From the NCBI GenBank assembly GCA_910589015.1, contig CAJUSA010000012.1:8225-72224 (forward strand): DNA of 64,000 nucleotides, written 5' to 3'. This document shows positions 57,067 through 64,000 of the stretch, piece by piece. Below the pieces are notes generated by a model. The model was not told the origin of the DNA. It worked only from the letters and a program-made list of their open reading frames with translations, and did no database searches. How positions within the stretch are numbered: the stretch's first letter is position 1; each line of letters begins with the position of its first letter. Position numbers and translations under genes: made by a program. Origin of the DNA: an uncultured Christensenellaceae bacterium. GTDB taxonomy: Bacteria > Bacillota > Clostridia > Christensenellales > Borkfalkiaceae.

Positions 57067-59334
57067 GTGGTAGAAGATATGGGAAACAAGGCTTGGCAGG
57101 GATTTGAAAAAGGGAAGTGGTGCACCGAGATCGACGTGCGCGATTTCATTCAGCACAATTACACGCCTTACGAGGGCGACGGCGCTTTTCTTGCGCCGCC
57201 CACCGAGGCGACCAAAAAACTGTGGGAACAGATTTTGGCGCTCTCGAAGGAAGAGCGGGCGCGCGGCGGCGTGTATGACGCCGATACGAAAACCGTTTCC
57301 CGCGTGAACAGCCACAAGGCGGGTTACTTTAATAAAAAGCTCGAAAAAATCGTCGGGATCCAGACCGACGAGCCCTTCAAACGCGCGTTGCAGCCCTTCG
57401 GCGGGATCCGCATGGCGGAAGAGGCGCTCAATATGTACGGCTACGAGATCGACGGGCAGGTCAAGGATATTTTCACGCACTACCGTAAAACGCACAACGA
57501 GGGCGTTTACGACGTATACACGCCCGAAATGCGCCGTGCGCGCAGCGCGCATATCCTTACGGGTCTGCCCGACGCCTACGGCAGAGGGCGCATTATCGGC
57601 GATTACCGCCGCGTCGCGCTTTACGGCGTGGATTTCCTCATCAAGCAGAAAGAGGCGGACAAATTGTTGCTCAACGGCGAGATGACGCCCGAAAAGATCC
57701 GCGACCGCGAAGAGATCGCCGAACAGATCAAAGCGCTCGGCGCCCTCAAAGAAATGGGCGCGGAATACGGGTTCGATCTTTCCCGTCCCGCCGAGAACGC
57801 CAAAGAGGCGGTGCAGTGGCTTTATTTCGGTTATCTTGCCGCCGTCAAAGATCAGAACGGCGCGGCAATGAGTATCGGCAGAAATTCCACCTTCCTCGAT
57901 ATCTATATCAAGCGCGACCTCGACGCGGGCACACTCACCGAGAGCGCGGCGCAGGAACTCATCGACCACTTCGTCATGAAGTTGCGCGTCGTCAAGTTCA
58001 TGCGCATTAAAGAATATAACGAGCTGTTCAGCGGCGATCCCACCTGGGTGACCGAAACGATCGGCGGCATGGGTATGGACGGCAGAACGCTCGTCACGAA
58101 GAACAGCTTCCGCATTCTGCACACGCTCGTGAACTTAGGCCCCGCGCCCGAACCCAACCTCACGGTGCTGTGGTCGGAACGTCTGCCCGAAAACTTCAAA
58201 ACCTTCTGCGCGGATATCTCGATTAAAACGTCGGCGATTCAATATGAGAGCGACGATCTCATGCGTCCCGAAATGGGCGACGATTACACGATCGCCTGCT
58301 GTGTTTCGTGCATGCGCGTGGGCAAGGATATGCAGTTCTTCGGCGCGCGTGCTAACCTCGCAAAAGCGCTGCTCTATGCCATCAACGGCGGCAAAGATGA
58401 ATTGCTTAAAGATAAAAAGACGGGGCTGCCCGTGCAGGTTTCGCCCGAGTACGCGCCCGTGCTCGGCGACGGCCCGCTCGAATACGATATCGTCGTGAAA
58501 AAGTACACGCAGGTGATGAGCTGGCTTGCCCGCCTTTACGTCAACGTGCTCAACGTCATTCACTACATGCACGATAAATATTGTTACGAAGCGCTCGAAA
58601 TGGCGTTGCACGATACGAAGGTGCGCCGTTTCTTCGCCACGGGTATTGCGGGGCTTTCCTGCGCGGTCGATTCGCTTTCGGCAATCAAATATGCCAAGGT
58701 CTATCCCGTGCGCAACGAGTTCGGCATCGTCACCGATTTCCGCATCGAGGGCGATTATCCCAAATACGGCAACAACGACGACCGCGCCGACGAAATCGCG
58801 GTGTGGCTCGTGAAAACGTTTATGGAAAAAATCAAGTCGAACACCCCTTACCGCGAATCGGTGCCCACGACGTCCATTCTGACCATTACTTCCAATGTGG
58901 TGTACGGCAAGCATACGGGCAACACGCCCGACGGCAGAAGGGCGGGCGAACCGCTTGCCCCCGGCGCGAACCCCATGCACGGGCGCGACACCAACGGCGC
59001 GGTCGCCTCGCTCGAATCGGTCGCCAAACTTCCTTACGATTATTCGCGCGACGGTATATCGAATACCTTCTCGATCACGCCGCAGTCGCTCGGCAAGAGC
59101 GGGGGGGAACGCTGCGAAAATCTTATTTCTCTGTTAGACGGCTACATGCAGGGCGGCGGACACCACCTCAACGTCAACGTGTTCAACCGTGATACGCTGC
59201 TCGACGCGCAGGCGCACCCCGAAAAATATCCGCAACTTACGATTCGCGTCAGCGGCTATGCCGTCAACTTTATCAAACTCACCAAGCAACAGCAGGACGA
59301 CGTTATCGCCCGCACCATTCACGAGAGTATGTAA
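57067..59334 (+). CDS. pflB: formate C-acetyltransferase (pyruvate formate-lyase)
   Basis: 755 aa, full length. Active-site cysteines in IACCVSCMRVGKD, and the glycyl-radical motif RVSGYAVNF near the C terminus (Gly ~731). It splits pyruvate and CoA to acetyl-CoA and formate in anaerobes, supplying formate for 10-formyl-THF. AAGGAG lies before ATG 57079 and the frame start at 57067 (GTG) also fits; I keep 57067, so the exact N terminus is uncertain. Confidence 0.95.
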   Translation: MVEDMGNKAWQGFEKGKWCTEIDVRDFIQHNYTPYEGDGAFLAPPTEATKKLWEQILALSKEERARGGVYDADTKTVSRVNSHKAGYFNKKLEKIVGIQTDEPFKRALQPFGGIRMAEEALNMYGYEIDGQVKDIFTHYRKTHNEGVYDVYTPEMRRARSAHILTGLPDAYGRGRIIGDYRRVALYGVDFLIKQKEADKLLLNGEMTPEKIRDREEIAEQIKALGALKEMGAEYGFDLSRPAENAKEAVQWLYFGYLAAVKDQNGAAMSIGRNSTFLDIYIKRDLDAGTLTESAAQELIDHFVMKLRVVKFMRIKEYNELFSGDPTWVTETIGGMGMDGRTLVTKNSFRILHTLVNLGPAPEPNLTVLWSERLPENFKTFCADISIKTSAIQYESDDLMRPEMGDDYTIACCVSCMRVGKDMQFFGARANLAKALLYAINGGKDELLKDKKTGLPVQVSPEYAPVLGDGPLEYDIVVKKYTQVMSWLARLYVNVLNVIHYMHDKYCYEALEMALHDTKVRRFFATGIAGLSCAVDSLSAIKYAKVYPVRNEFGIVTDFRIEGDYPKYGNNDDRADEIAVWLVKTFMEKIKSNTPYRESVPTTSILTITSNVVYGKHTGNTPDGRRAGEPLAPGANPMHGRDTNGAVASLESVAKLPYDYSRDGISNTFSITPQSLGKSGGERCENLISLLDGYMQGGGHHLNVNVFNRDTLLDAQAHPEKYPQLTIRVSGYAVNFIKLTKQQQDDVIARTIHESM

Positions 59335-59341
59335 CTTTACT

Positions 59342-59371
59342 AAAAAGAGCGGAACAAACCGCTCTTTTTTC
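59342..59371 (+). terminator. pflB terminator
   Basis: AAAAAGAGCGG / CCGCTCTTTTTT with an AACAAA loop. Confidence 0.9.
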
Positions 59372-59398
59372 TTTCGGCGGACTTTTTTTCGTTTGCAC

Positions 59399-59427
59399 TT
59401 GTATTCGGGCGGAAAATGTGTTATAAT
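59399..59427 (+). promoter_or_regulatory. promoter of the zinc-ribbon protein
   Basis: TTGTAT (59399-59404), 17-bp spacer, TATAAT (59422-59427). Confidence 0.8.
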
Positions 59428-59474
59428 GCAAGCGAAAAACTTGCTTGCAAGATGGAAACAAACGGTAAGGAATT

Positions 59475-59759
59475 ATGAAAAAGAAAGATCTCACCCCCGA
59501 AGAACGGGCGCAAAAAGAGGAAGAACAGCGCGCCAAACAGCGCGCGCGCTTGCAAAAGCACATCGTCCTATGTCCGCATTGCGGCGGCGAGGCACTCGAT
59601 CATATGACGAAGTGCCCGTGCTGCGGCGGCGAATTGCAACCCGCGGGCTATAAACCCATGAATGAGAATACGCGCAAAAAAATCCGCATCGTCACTTATA
59701 CGGTCGGCGCGGCGGTGGCGGTTGCGATCGTGATCGTGTTGCTCATTCTCAAAAAGTAA
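59475..59759 (+). CDS. small zinc-ribbon membrane protein, 94 aa
   Basis: Charged N-terminal helix (~1-30), a zinc ribbon CPHCGGEALDHMTKCPCCGGEL (C at 33, 36, 47, 50), a short linker and one transmembrane helix near the C terminus (VTYTVGAAVAVAIVIVLLIL). Such tail-anchored ribbons are common in Clostridia, function unknown. AAGGAATT before ATG. Confidence 0.75.
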   Translation: MKKKDLTPEERAQKEEEQRAKQRARLQKHIVLCPHCGGEALDHMTKCPCCGGELQPAGYKPMNENTRKKIRIVTYTVGAAVAVAIVIVLLILKK

Positions 59760-59770
59760 AAATACTTCCT

Positions 59771-59828
59771 TCTACCCACGGTAGAGGGAATTTTTTTTGC
59801 GGTAGAGTTGACTTTTGCGGGGGTAGAA
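59771..59828. promoter_or_regulatory. operator cluster before hemolysin III
   Basis: TCTACCCACGGTAGA (59771-59785) is a perfect 6-3-6 inverted repeat, matching the element at 29150 apart from one base. More half-sites GGTAGAG (59801) and GGTAGAAC (59822) follow. Confidence 0.65.
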
Positions 59829-59928
59829 CGGCGCAGATAAGAAGTGGGGCGGCGGCGTGAACAAGTAGGTTTTCTTTTCGGACGGAATGGGATATACTGA
59901 TAGTAGAACCTGTTCGGGAGGAAACGTC

Positions 59929-60615
59929 ATGGAAGTCACGTTAAAAAGAAACGGGGCGGAAACGCCGCGCAAAAAGGGATTTCAGTCCTTTTATTCCAAG
60001 GGGGAAGAGATCTTCAACGCCGTATCGCATATCGTGGGCGGCGCGTTCGGGTTGATCGCCTGGATCGTATTGTTGATATATTCCTATCCGAATCCCGCCG
60101 CTATGACGGGCGTAAGCGTATTCTGCGCTTGTATCGTTCTGCTTTACACGATGAGCGCGCTCTATCACTTCCTGCCGAGCGGCAGAGCAAAGGGCGTGTT
60201 CCGTATCTTCGATCACTGCACGATCTATCTTCTGATCGCGGGTACTTATACGCCTTACTGCCTGATCGCGTTTGCGGGAACGGCGGCGGGCATCGCCGTG
60301 CTCGCGTGCGAATGGGCGCTTGCCGCCGTCGGCATTACGATGAACGCGATCGCCATGAATAAAAAGGTCGTCAAGGGTATTTCCATGGCGCTCTATCTTA
60401 TCATGGGCTGGTTGGCGCTTGCACTCTATCCCTTCGCGGCGGGGCTGATGAGCACGTTGAGTTTGCTGTTGCTGCTCTTCGGCGGCATTGCCTACACAGC
60501 GGGGATCGGCTTTTTCGCGTTCGGGAAAAAAGTGCCGTACTTCCATGCCGTATGGCATCTCTTTGTCATTTTGGGCACGGTGCTGCAATTTCTGAGTATC
60601 TTATTTTTGTTATAA
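59929..60615 (+). CDS. hemolysin III family membrane protein (TrhA/PAQR-like)
   Basis: 228 aa with seven helices. PAQR/hemolysin III marks: EEIFNAVSHIVGGAFG, SALYHFLP, FDHCTIYLLIAGTYTP, and HAVWHLFV, with the conserved His/Asp/Ser zinc-site residues. Family members in bacteria influence membrane fluidity. GGGAGG before ATG 59929. Upstream are TCTAC/GTAGA operator elements and a TATACT -10 (59893-59898) with a poor -35. Confidence 0.92.
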   Translation: MEVTLKRNGAETPRKKGFQSFYSKGEEIFNAVSHIVGGAFGLIAWIVLLIYSYPNPAAMTGVSVFCACIVLLYTMSALYHFLPSGRAKGVFRIFDHCTIYLLIAGTYTPYCLIAFAGTAAGIAVLACEWALAAVGITMNAIAMNKKVVKGISMALYLIMGWLALALYPFAAGLMSTLSLLLLLFGGIAYTAGIGFFAFGKKVPYFHAVWHLFVILGTVLQFLSILFLL

Positions 60616-60620
60616 ATTCG

Positions 60621-60649
60621 TTGACAAAAACGCGCCTGCGGTTTATACT
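60621..60649 (+). promoter_or_regulatory. promoter of the 177-aa lipoprotein
   Basis: TTGACA (60621-60626), 17-bp spacer, TATACT (60644-60649). Confidence 0.85.
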
Positions 60650-60668
60650 TGAACCGAGAGGTGAAAGT

Positions 60669-61202
60669 ATGAAAAGAAAATTCGGATTGATTGTTGCGTC
60701 GGTTTCGGTTGCGCTTACATGCATCTTTGCGTTCGCAGGATGTTCGTTTTTTCAGGTGCAGGAAAAAACCTTTGAAAAAGAGGGCATGAGCATCACGCTC
60801 AATACGAGCTTCGTGGAAAAAGAGATTGAGGGGCAAACCGTTTACTACGAGAGCCTTAAAGCGATCGCGACGGCGTTAAAGGAAGAATTTACCATGCTCG
60901 CGGGGTTGGCGGATTACTCGCTCGAAAAATATACCGATCTGACGATCAGCGGCAATCAGCTTTCCGCCAAAGCGGAATATCGGGAAGGGCACGATTACAT
61001 GTACTTCTCGTATCAGAAAAACGTGAGCGGCAATACCTTTTATTATCTTGCCACGACGCATAAGATGAGCGACGCATTCTGGCTCATTCAGTTCGCCTGC
61101 CTTGCCGATGAAAAGGATAAATATTTCGAACAGTTTTTAAGCTGGGCGGATACGGTGACCGATTTGCATCAGGCGCCCGACGTTCCCGAAATTTTGGTAT
61201 AA
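60669..61202 (+). CDS. putative lipoprotein, 177 aa
   Basis: Signal with lipobox FAGC (C25), then a ~150-residue soluble domain: MSITLNTSFVEKEIEGQTVYYESLKAIATALKEEFTML and later HDYMYFSYQKNVSGNTFYYLATTHKMSDAFWLIQFACLADEKDKYFEQFLSWADTV. The second part resembles PsbP/MOG1-like domains found in clostridial lipoproteins. Own promoter and terminator. ATG 60669 after GAGAGGTGAAAG. Confidence 0.75.
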   Translation: MKRKFGLIVASVSVALTCIFAFAGCSFFQVQEKTFEKEGMSITLNTSFVEKEIEGQTVYYESLKAIATALKEEFTMLAGLADYSLEKYTDLTISGNQLSAKAEYREGHDYMYFSYQKNVSGNTFYYLATTHKMSDAFWLIQFACLADEKDKYFEQFLSWADTVTDLHQAPDVPEILV

Positions 61203-61220
61203 TTTGTTAAATCAAGACTG

Positions 61221-61246
61221 AGCCGACGGTTTCCGTCGGCTTTTTG
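61221..61246 (+). terminator. terminator after the lipoprotein
   Basis: AGCCGACGG / CCGTCGGCT with TTT between and a TTTTT tract. Confidence 0.9.
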
Positions 61247-61255
61247 ATTGAAAAA

Positions 61256-61306
61256 TATGACAATATGCTTGACAGATTGTCATAAAAACTATATACTTTT
61301 GTCATA
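61256..61306. promoter_or_regulatory. operator-like repeats at the SDR/EFR1 promoter
   Basis: TATGACAAT (61256-61264) and ATTGTCATA (61276-61284) are perfect 9-bp inverted arms with 11 bp between, around the -35; a direct copy TTGTCATA lies at 61299-61306. Confidence 0.7.
61269..61297 (+). promoter_or_regulatory. SDR/EFR1 operon promoter
   Basis: TTGACA (61269-61274), 17-bp spacer, TATACT (61292-61297). Confidence 0.85.
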
Positions 61307-61333
61307 GAATATTCTTACAAACGAGGTTTGGGA

Positions 61334-62881
61334 ATGATTGTAGCCATGACGGGTGTCAGCGGCAATATGGGCAAGGAAGCCTTTGCGCAGGCAATGCAGT
61401 TGCCCGGTTTAACCGCGAAAATCCTGCTTACACATAAAAAGGCGAACGATAAACTTGCTAAAATACTCAAAAAACGTTACGGCGCCCGCGTGACGATTCT
61501 GCGCGGCTCGGTTGCCGATAAAGAGCTGTGCAAAGAACTCGCGGAAGGCGCCGACGTCGTCGTGCATATGGCGGCGGTCATACCGCCCGCGTCCGATAAG
61601 AGCTTTTCGGATAGTTACGAATGCAATCTGCTCGGCACGGTCGCGCTCGTCGACGCCGTTAAGGCGTGCAAGCCGCAACCCAAATACATTCATATTTCTA
61701 CGGTTGCGCTCTATGGCAACCGCAACGAAATGCACCCGTGGGGACGCGTGGGCGATCCGTTGCTTGTCAGCCCCTTCGACGCGTATGCCATGCACAAGCT
61801 CTTTGCCGAGCGCTATGTGCTCGAAAGCGAACTCGAAAGCTGGGCGGTGCTGCGCCAGACGGCGATGCTCCACCCGAACATGATGAGGAACAATATCAAA
61901 GACGGTTTGCTTTTTCACACCGCATATAACGCGCCGCTCGAATGGTCGACCTCGCGCGACAGCGGTCTGCTTATCAAAAATATTCTTGCCGCCGAGGGGA
62001 AAGGGGAAATTCCGTTTTTTTGGAAACGCATCTACAACATCGGCGCGGGTAAGCGCGGCAGAGAAACGGGGTACGATACGTTCAACGACGGATTTGCCAT
62101 GATCGGCGGTACGACCGAAAAATTCTTCAAACCCTATTGGTTTGCCTCGCGCAATTTCCACGGCTTGTGGTTTTCGGACGGCGGCGAACTCGAAGAAATG
62201 TTTCACTATCAGCGCGACGGCGTAAAAGAATACTGGAAGGAAATTGCGGATAAGCATAAGCTCTTCCGCATGGGCAGGATCGTTCCGAAGGGTTTGATCC
62301 ATGCGTTTTTATTCAAAAAATTACTCTATCACGAAAATTCGCCGTATCGGTGGTATACCGACGGGGAAACGGCGCGCATAACGGCGTATTTCGGCGGAAA
62401 AGAGCAGGCGGACGCCGTTCCGCGCAAATGGTCGGAAGTTAAGCTGCTTGCGCGCGGCGATTTCGGCGATTACGACAAGATGCGCGAGGATGGCTATGCC
62501 GAAGAGAACGGGTTGCTTCTCGATCACGGTTACGACGAGAGCAAACCGTATGAAGAGTGGGATATCGAAGATATGCGCCGGGCGGCGGCGTTCCGCGGGG
62601 GCATATGTGTTTCCGAACAGATGAACGACGACGCAGTTTACGGCAAACTCGTCTGGAAGTGCAGCGAAGGACATATGTTCGAATCCGCCCCCTATACCGT
62701 GTTGCGCGGCGGGCATTGGTGTCCGTTCTGCTGTCAGCCCGCGCCGTGGCGTTTCGACGTCTTAGCGAAAAAAAGCCCGTTTTTCGCGCAGGTGTGGTAT
62801 GATTCGCACGCGAAAGAAGAAAAGTATTTTTACGAGCTGGACGAACAGGGGCGTCCGCAGGTCAGAGAGGATATCGAATGA
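61334..62881 (+). CDS. NAD-dependent epimerase/dehydratase with C-terminal zinc ribbon
   Basis: 515 aa. Rossmann GVSGNMGKE (residues ~7-15), VHMAAVIPP, and YAMHK as the SDR YxxxK near residue 152. The middle (~240-400) is unassigned. The C terminus holds WKCSEGHMFESAPYTVLRGGHWCPFCC, a probable DUF4379-type zinc ribbon. Start ATG 61334 is preferred to TTG 61328 for the spacing to GAGG. The stop overlaps the EFR1 start by four bases. Likely acts with the flavodoxin-ferredoxin partner on an unknown substrate. Confidence 0.82.
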   Translation: MIVAMTGVSGNMGKEAFAQAMQLPGLTAKILLTHKKANDKLAKILKKRYGARVTILRGSVADKELCKELAEGADVVVHMAAVIPPASDKSFSDSYECNLLGTVALVDAVKACKPQPKYIHISTVALYGNRNEMHPWGRVGDPLLVSPFDAYAMHKLFAERYVLESELESWAVLRQTAMLHPNMMRNNIKDGLLFHTAYNAPLEWSTSRDSGLLIKNILAAEGKGEIPFFWKRIYNIGAGKRGRETGYDTFNDGFAMIGGTTEKFFKPYWFASRNFHGLWFSDGGELEEMFHYQRDGVKEYWKEIADKHKLFRMGRIVPKGLIHAFLFKKLLYHENSPYRWYTDGETARITAYFGGKEQADAVPRKWSEVKLLARGDFGDYDKMREDGYAEENGLLLDHGYDESKPYEEWDIEDMRRAAAFRGGICVSEQMNDDAVYGKLVWKCSEGHMFESAPYTVLRGGHWCPFCCQPAPWRFDVLAKKSPFFAQVWYDSHAKEEKYFYELDEQGRPQVREDIE

Positions 62882-63792
62882 AAATAGGATTTTACGCCTT
62901 TACGGGCACGGGGAACACCCGTCGCGTGTGCGGAATGTTGGCGGAAGAATTGCAGAATATCGGCGTCAATGCCGAAGTCAATCTCATTCGAGCGGGGCAA
63001 ACTCTTCCCGATCCCGAGGAATATGACGCAGTCGTGGCGGCGTTCCCCGTGCACGGGTTCAACGCACCGACGGCGATGCTCGATTTCCTCAAAGGTCTGC
63101 CCGTCTGCGCCGTCGGCGAGGAAAAACCTGCGTGGATTCTACGCGTATCGGGCGAGCCGCTCGGGCTCAACCATGCCGCGGGCATTCTTCCCAAACGCAT
63201 TTTGTCGGCGCGCGGATATGTCGTAAAAGGCGAATTTGCGTACGTCATGCCTTACAATATTATATTTCGCCATTCCGACGGAATGGCGGCGCGCATGCTG
63301 CGCGCCGCAAAACTGTTAGCTTATAAAGACGCGCAAACAATCTTACAGGGCGAAGGCAAGCTCTATTTCAACGGCCCGTTCCGCCGTCTTGTTTCCTTCA
63401 TATGTCGCATCGAACATACGGCGATGCCGATCATGGGCAAATGTTTCCGGACCGCCGAAAATTGCACGGGCTGCGGGGCGTGCGCAAAACTATGCCCGCG
63501 CGGCAATATTTCGATCGAGAACGGTAAACCCGTCTTTCATAAATCGTGCGTGGGGTGCATGGCTTGCGCGTTTGGCTGCCCGCAGGACGCGGTGCGTATT
63601 TCGGTGCTCGACGGCTGGCGCGTCAACGGTGCTTACCGCTTCGGTGGCGAACCCGCCACCGACGGCGAAGTCTGCGATTATTGTAAAAAGGAATATCTGC
63701 GGTACTTCCGCGAGGCGGAAGCGGGTACGGCGTACGAAAACGGCGCTTGCGACGACGCAGATCGGATCGATTTCCACGGCTACGCGCAATAA
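62878..63792 (+). CDS. EFR1-family flavodoxin-ferredoxin fusion
   Basis: 304 aa. N-terminal flavodoxin-like domain with the FMN loop FTGTGNTRRV (~8-17), C-terminal ferredoxin domain with CTGCGACAKLCP and CVGCMACAFGCP for two [4Fe-4S] clusters (~198-240), and a third Cys pair in DYCKKEY. EFR1 proteins are iron-sulfur electron carriers of anaerobes. ATGA overlap with the SDR gene argues for a shared redox reaction. Confidence 0.9.
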   Translation: MKIGFYAFTGTGNTRRVCGMLAEELQNIGVNAEVNLIRAGQTLPDPEEYDAVVAAFPVHGFNAPTAMLDFLKGLPVCAVGEEKPAWILRVSGEPLGLNHAAGILPKRILSARGYVVKGEFAYVMPYNIIFRHSDGMAARMLRAAKLLAYKDAQTILQGEGKLYFNGPFRRLVSFICRIEHTAMPIMGKCFRTAENCTGCGACAKLCPRGNISIENGKPVFHKSCVGCMACAFGCPQDAVRISVLDGWRVNGAYRFGGEPATDGEVCDYCKKEYLRYFREAEAGTAYENGACDDADRIDFHGYAQ

Positions 63793-63857
63793 AATCCGAA
63801 AATGTAAAAATTTTCCGAAATTTCCGAAAAAAAGTTAAAAAACAAATAAAAAATTGC

Positions 63858-63886
63858 TTGACGAAAAGAAAATGATTTGATATGAT
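63858..63886 (+). promoter_or_regulatory. strong promoter at the right edge, possibly rRNA operon
   Basis: TTGACG (63858-63863), 17-bp spacer, TATGAT (63881-63886), preceded by a long A-rich stretch (UP-element-like). Confidence 0.7.
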
Positions 63887-63889
63887 ATG

Positions 63890-64000
63890 TAGGCTGTCTT
63901 TTGAGACAGTCTGCTTTTTTCAAAAGCTCTCTCTGTTGAGAGAAACCGAAGATTGACAACTGCATAGCAAGAGCAAGAAAACAGAAAGGCAAGAAGAAAT
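63890..64000 (+). ncRNA. leader transcript of the next operon, probably pre-rRNA
   Basis: After a GCTGTCT / AGACAGT hairpin and a T run, the sequence GATTGACAACTGCATAGCAAG resembles the leader or spacer just ahead of 16S or 23S genes in Clostridia. No mature rRNA is seen before the window ends. Alternative: attenuator of a protein operon. Confidence 0.4.

Noticed and set aside
59099..59106. Poly-G run in pflB as a contingency locus
   Set aside because: Short (7 G) and within a highly conserved reading frame; slippage would just break the enzyme.

Overview
The window reads as ordinary chromosome from an anaerobic, probably endospore-related Gram-positive of the Bacillota/Clostridia. Evidence seen: an McsA-McsB-ClpC operon, a T-box before pheST, a pfl/ZTP riboswitch before pflAB, CotF-like coat genes, reverse rubrerythrin, pyruvate formate-lyase with its radical-SAM activase, an SigB/SigF-type partner-switching operon, and strong TTGACA-N17-TATAAT promoters. 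The sequence is GC-rich for the group and carries scattered REP-like repeats of the GTCATTCCGAGCGAAGTCGAGGAATC type. A gut Clostridia lineage such as the Christensenellales is my inference, not something the sequence proves. No phage, transposase, CRISPR array or tRNA was seen.

Layout. 1-4 kb: two Sel1-repeat proteins (the first cut by the window edge), an unknown protein, asparaginase and an orphan MazF-like RNase. 4-7 kb: rpsO-pnp. 7-10.2 kb: a heavy-metal exporter, a HisC-like aminotransferase and a divergent dehydrogenase-fold protein. 10.2-12 kb: a four-gene sigma-factor partner-switching operon with a degenerate second kinase. 12.3-18.2 kb: HxlR/cupin pair, a large proline-tailed membrane protein, a PucR-type regulator, an S41 protease and two small unknowns. 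18.2-21 kb: cysteine desulfurase and DUF3343 sulfur carrier, nth, and a small spore-coat-like cluster. 21-25.4 kb: Wzz-like protein, an AT-rich zincin-like lipoprotein, ychF. 25.5-31 kb: argS, HAD phosphatase, rubrerythrin, an AT-rich lipoprotein, a membrane-bound XRE regulator. 31-35 kb: mcsA-mcsB-clpC. 35-38 kb (minus strand): membrane protein, mtnN, luxS, ung, and a P-loop kinase. 38.4-46 kb: a ferritin-like protein, a 37-bp tandem repeat, a C_GCAxxG_C_C protein, an ABC exporter, proB-like kinase, a RecD-like helicase and a FlaR-like kinase. 46.6-53.5 kb: aspS, a lipoprotein, a membrane gene with a poly-G promoter, and T-box-pheS-pheT. 53.6-56 kb: an AT-rich unknown, a membrane-anchored choloylglycine-hydrolase-like protein, and an XRE repressor facing a 47-codon gene across twin operators. 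56-64 kb: ZTP riboswitch-pflA-pflB, a zinc-ribbon protein, hemolysin III, a lipoprotein, an SDR/zinc-ribbon plus EFR1 ferredoxin operon, and finally what looks like an rRNA-type promoter and leader.

How it fits together. Core information genes (rpsO, pnp, argS, aspS, pheST, nth, ung, ychF) alternate with stress and redox functions (McsAB/ClpC, rubrerythrin, ferritin-like protein, sigma module) and the anaerobic formate/folate link (ZTP riboswitch with PFL). mtnN-luxS recycles S-adenosylhomocysteine.

Most unusual points: a nine-G run inside a 20-bp promoter spacer (probable phase variation), several promoters whose -10 ends 6-8 nt before the start codon (leaderless mRNAs), a Shine-Dalgarno built into the upstream gene's terminator, a shared TCTACyCACGGTAGA operator at two distant loci, and a sigma operon with one intact and one nucleotide-site-less kinase homologue. 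Coordinates and motifs were read by eye; no similarity search was run.
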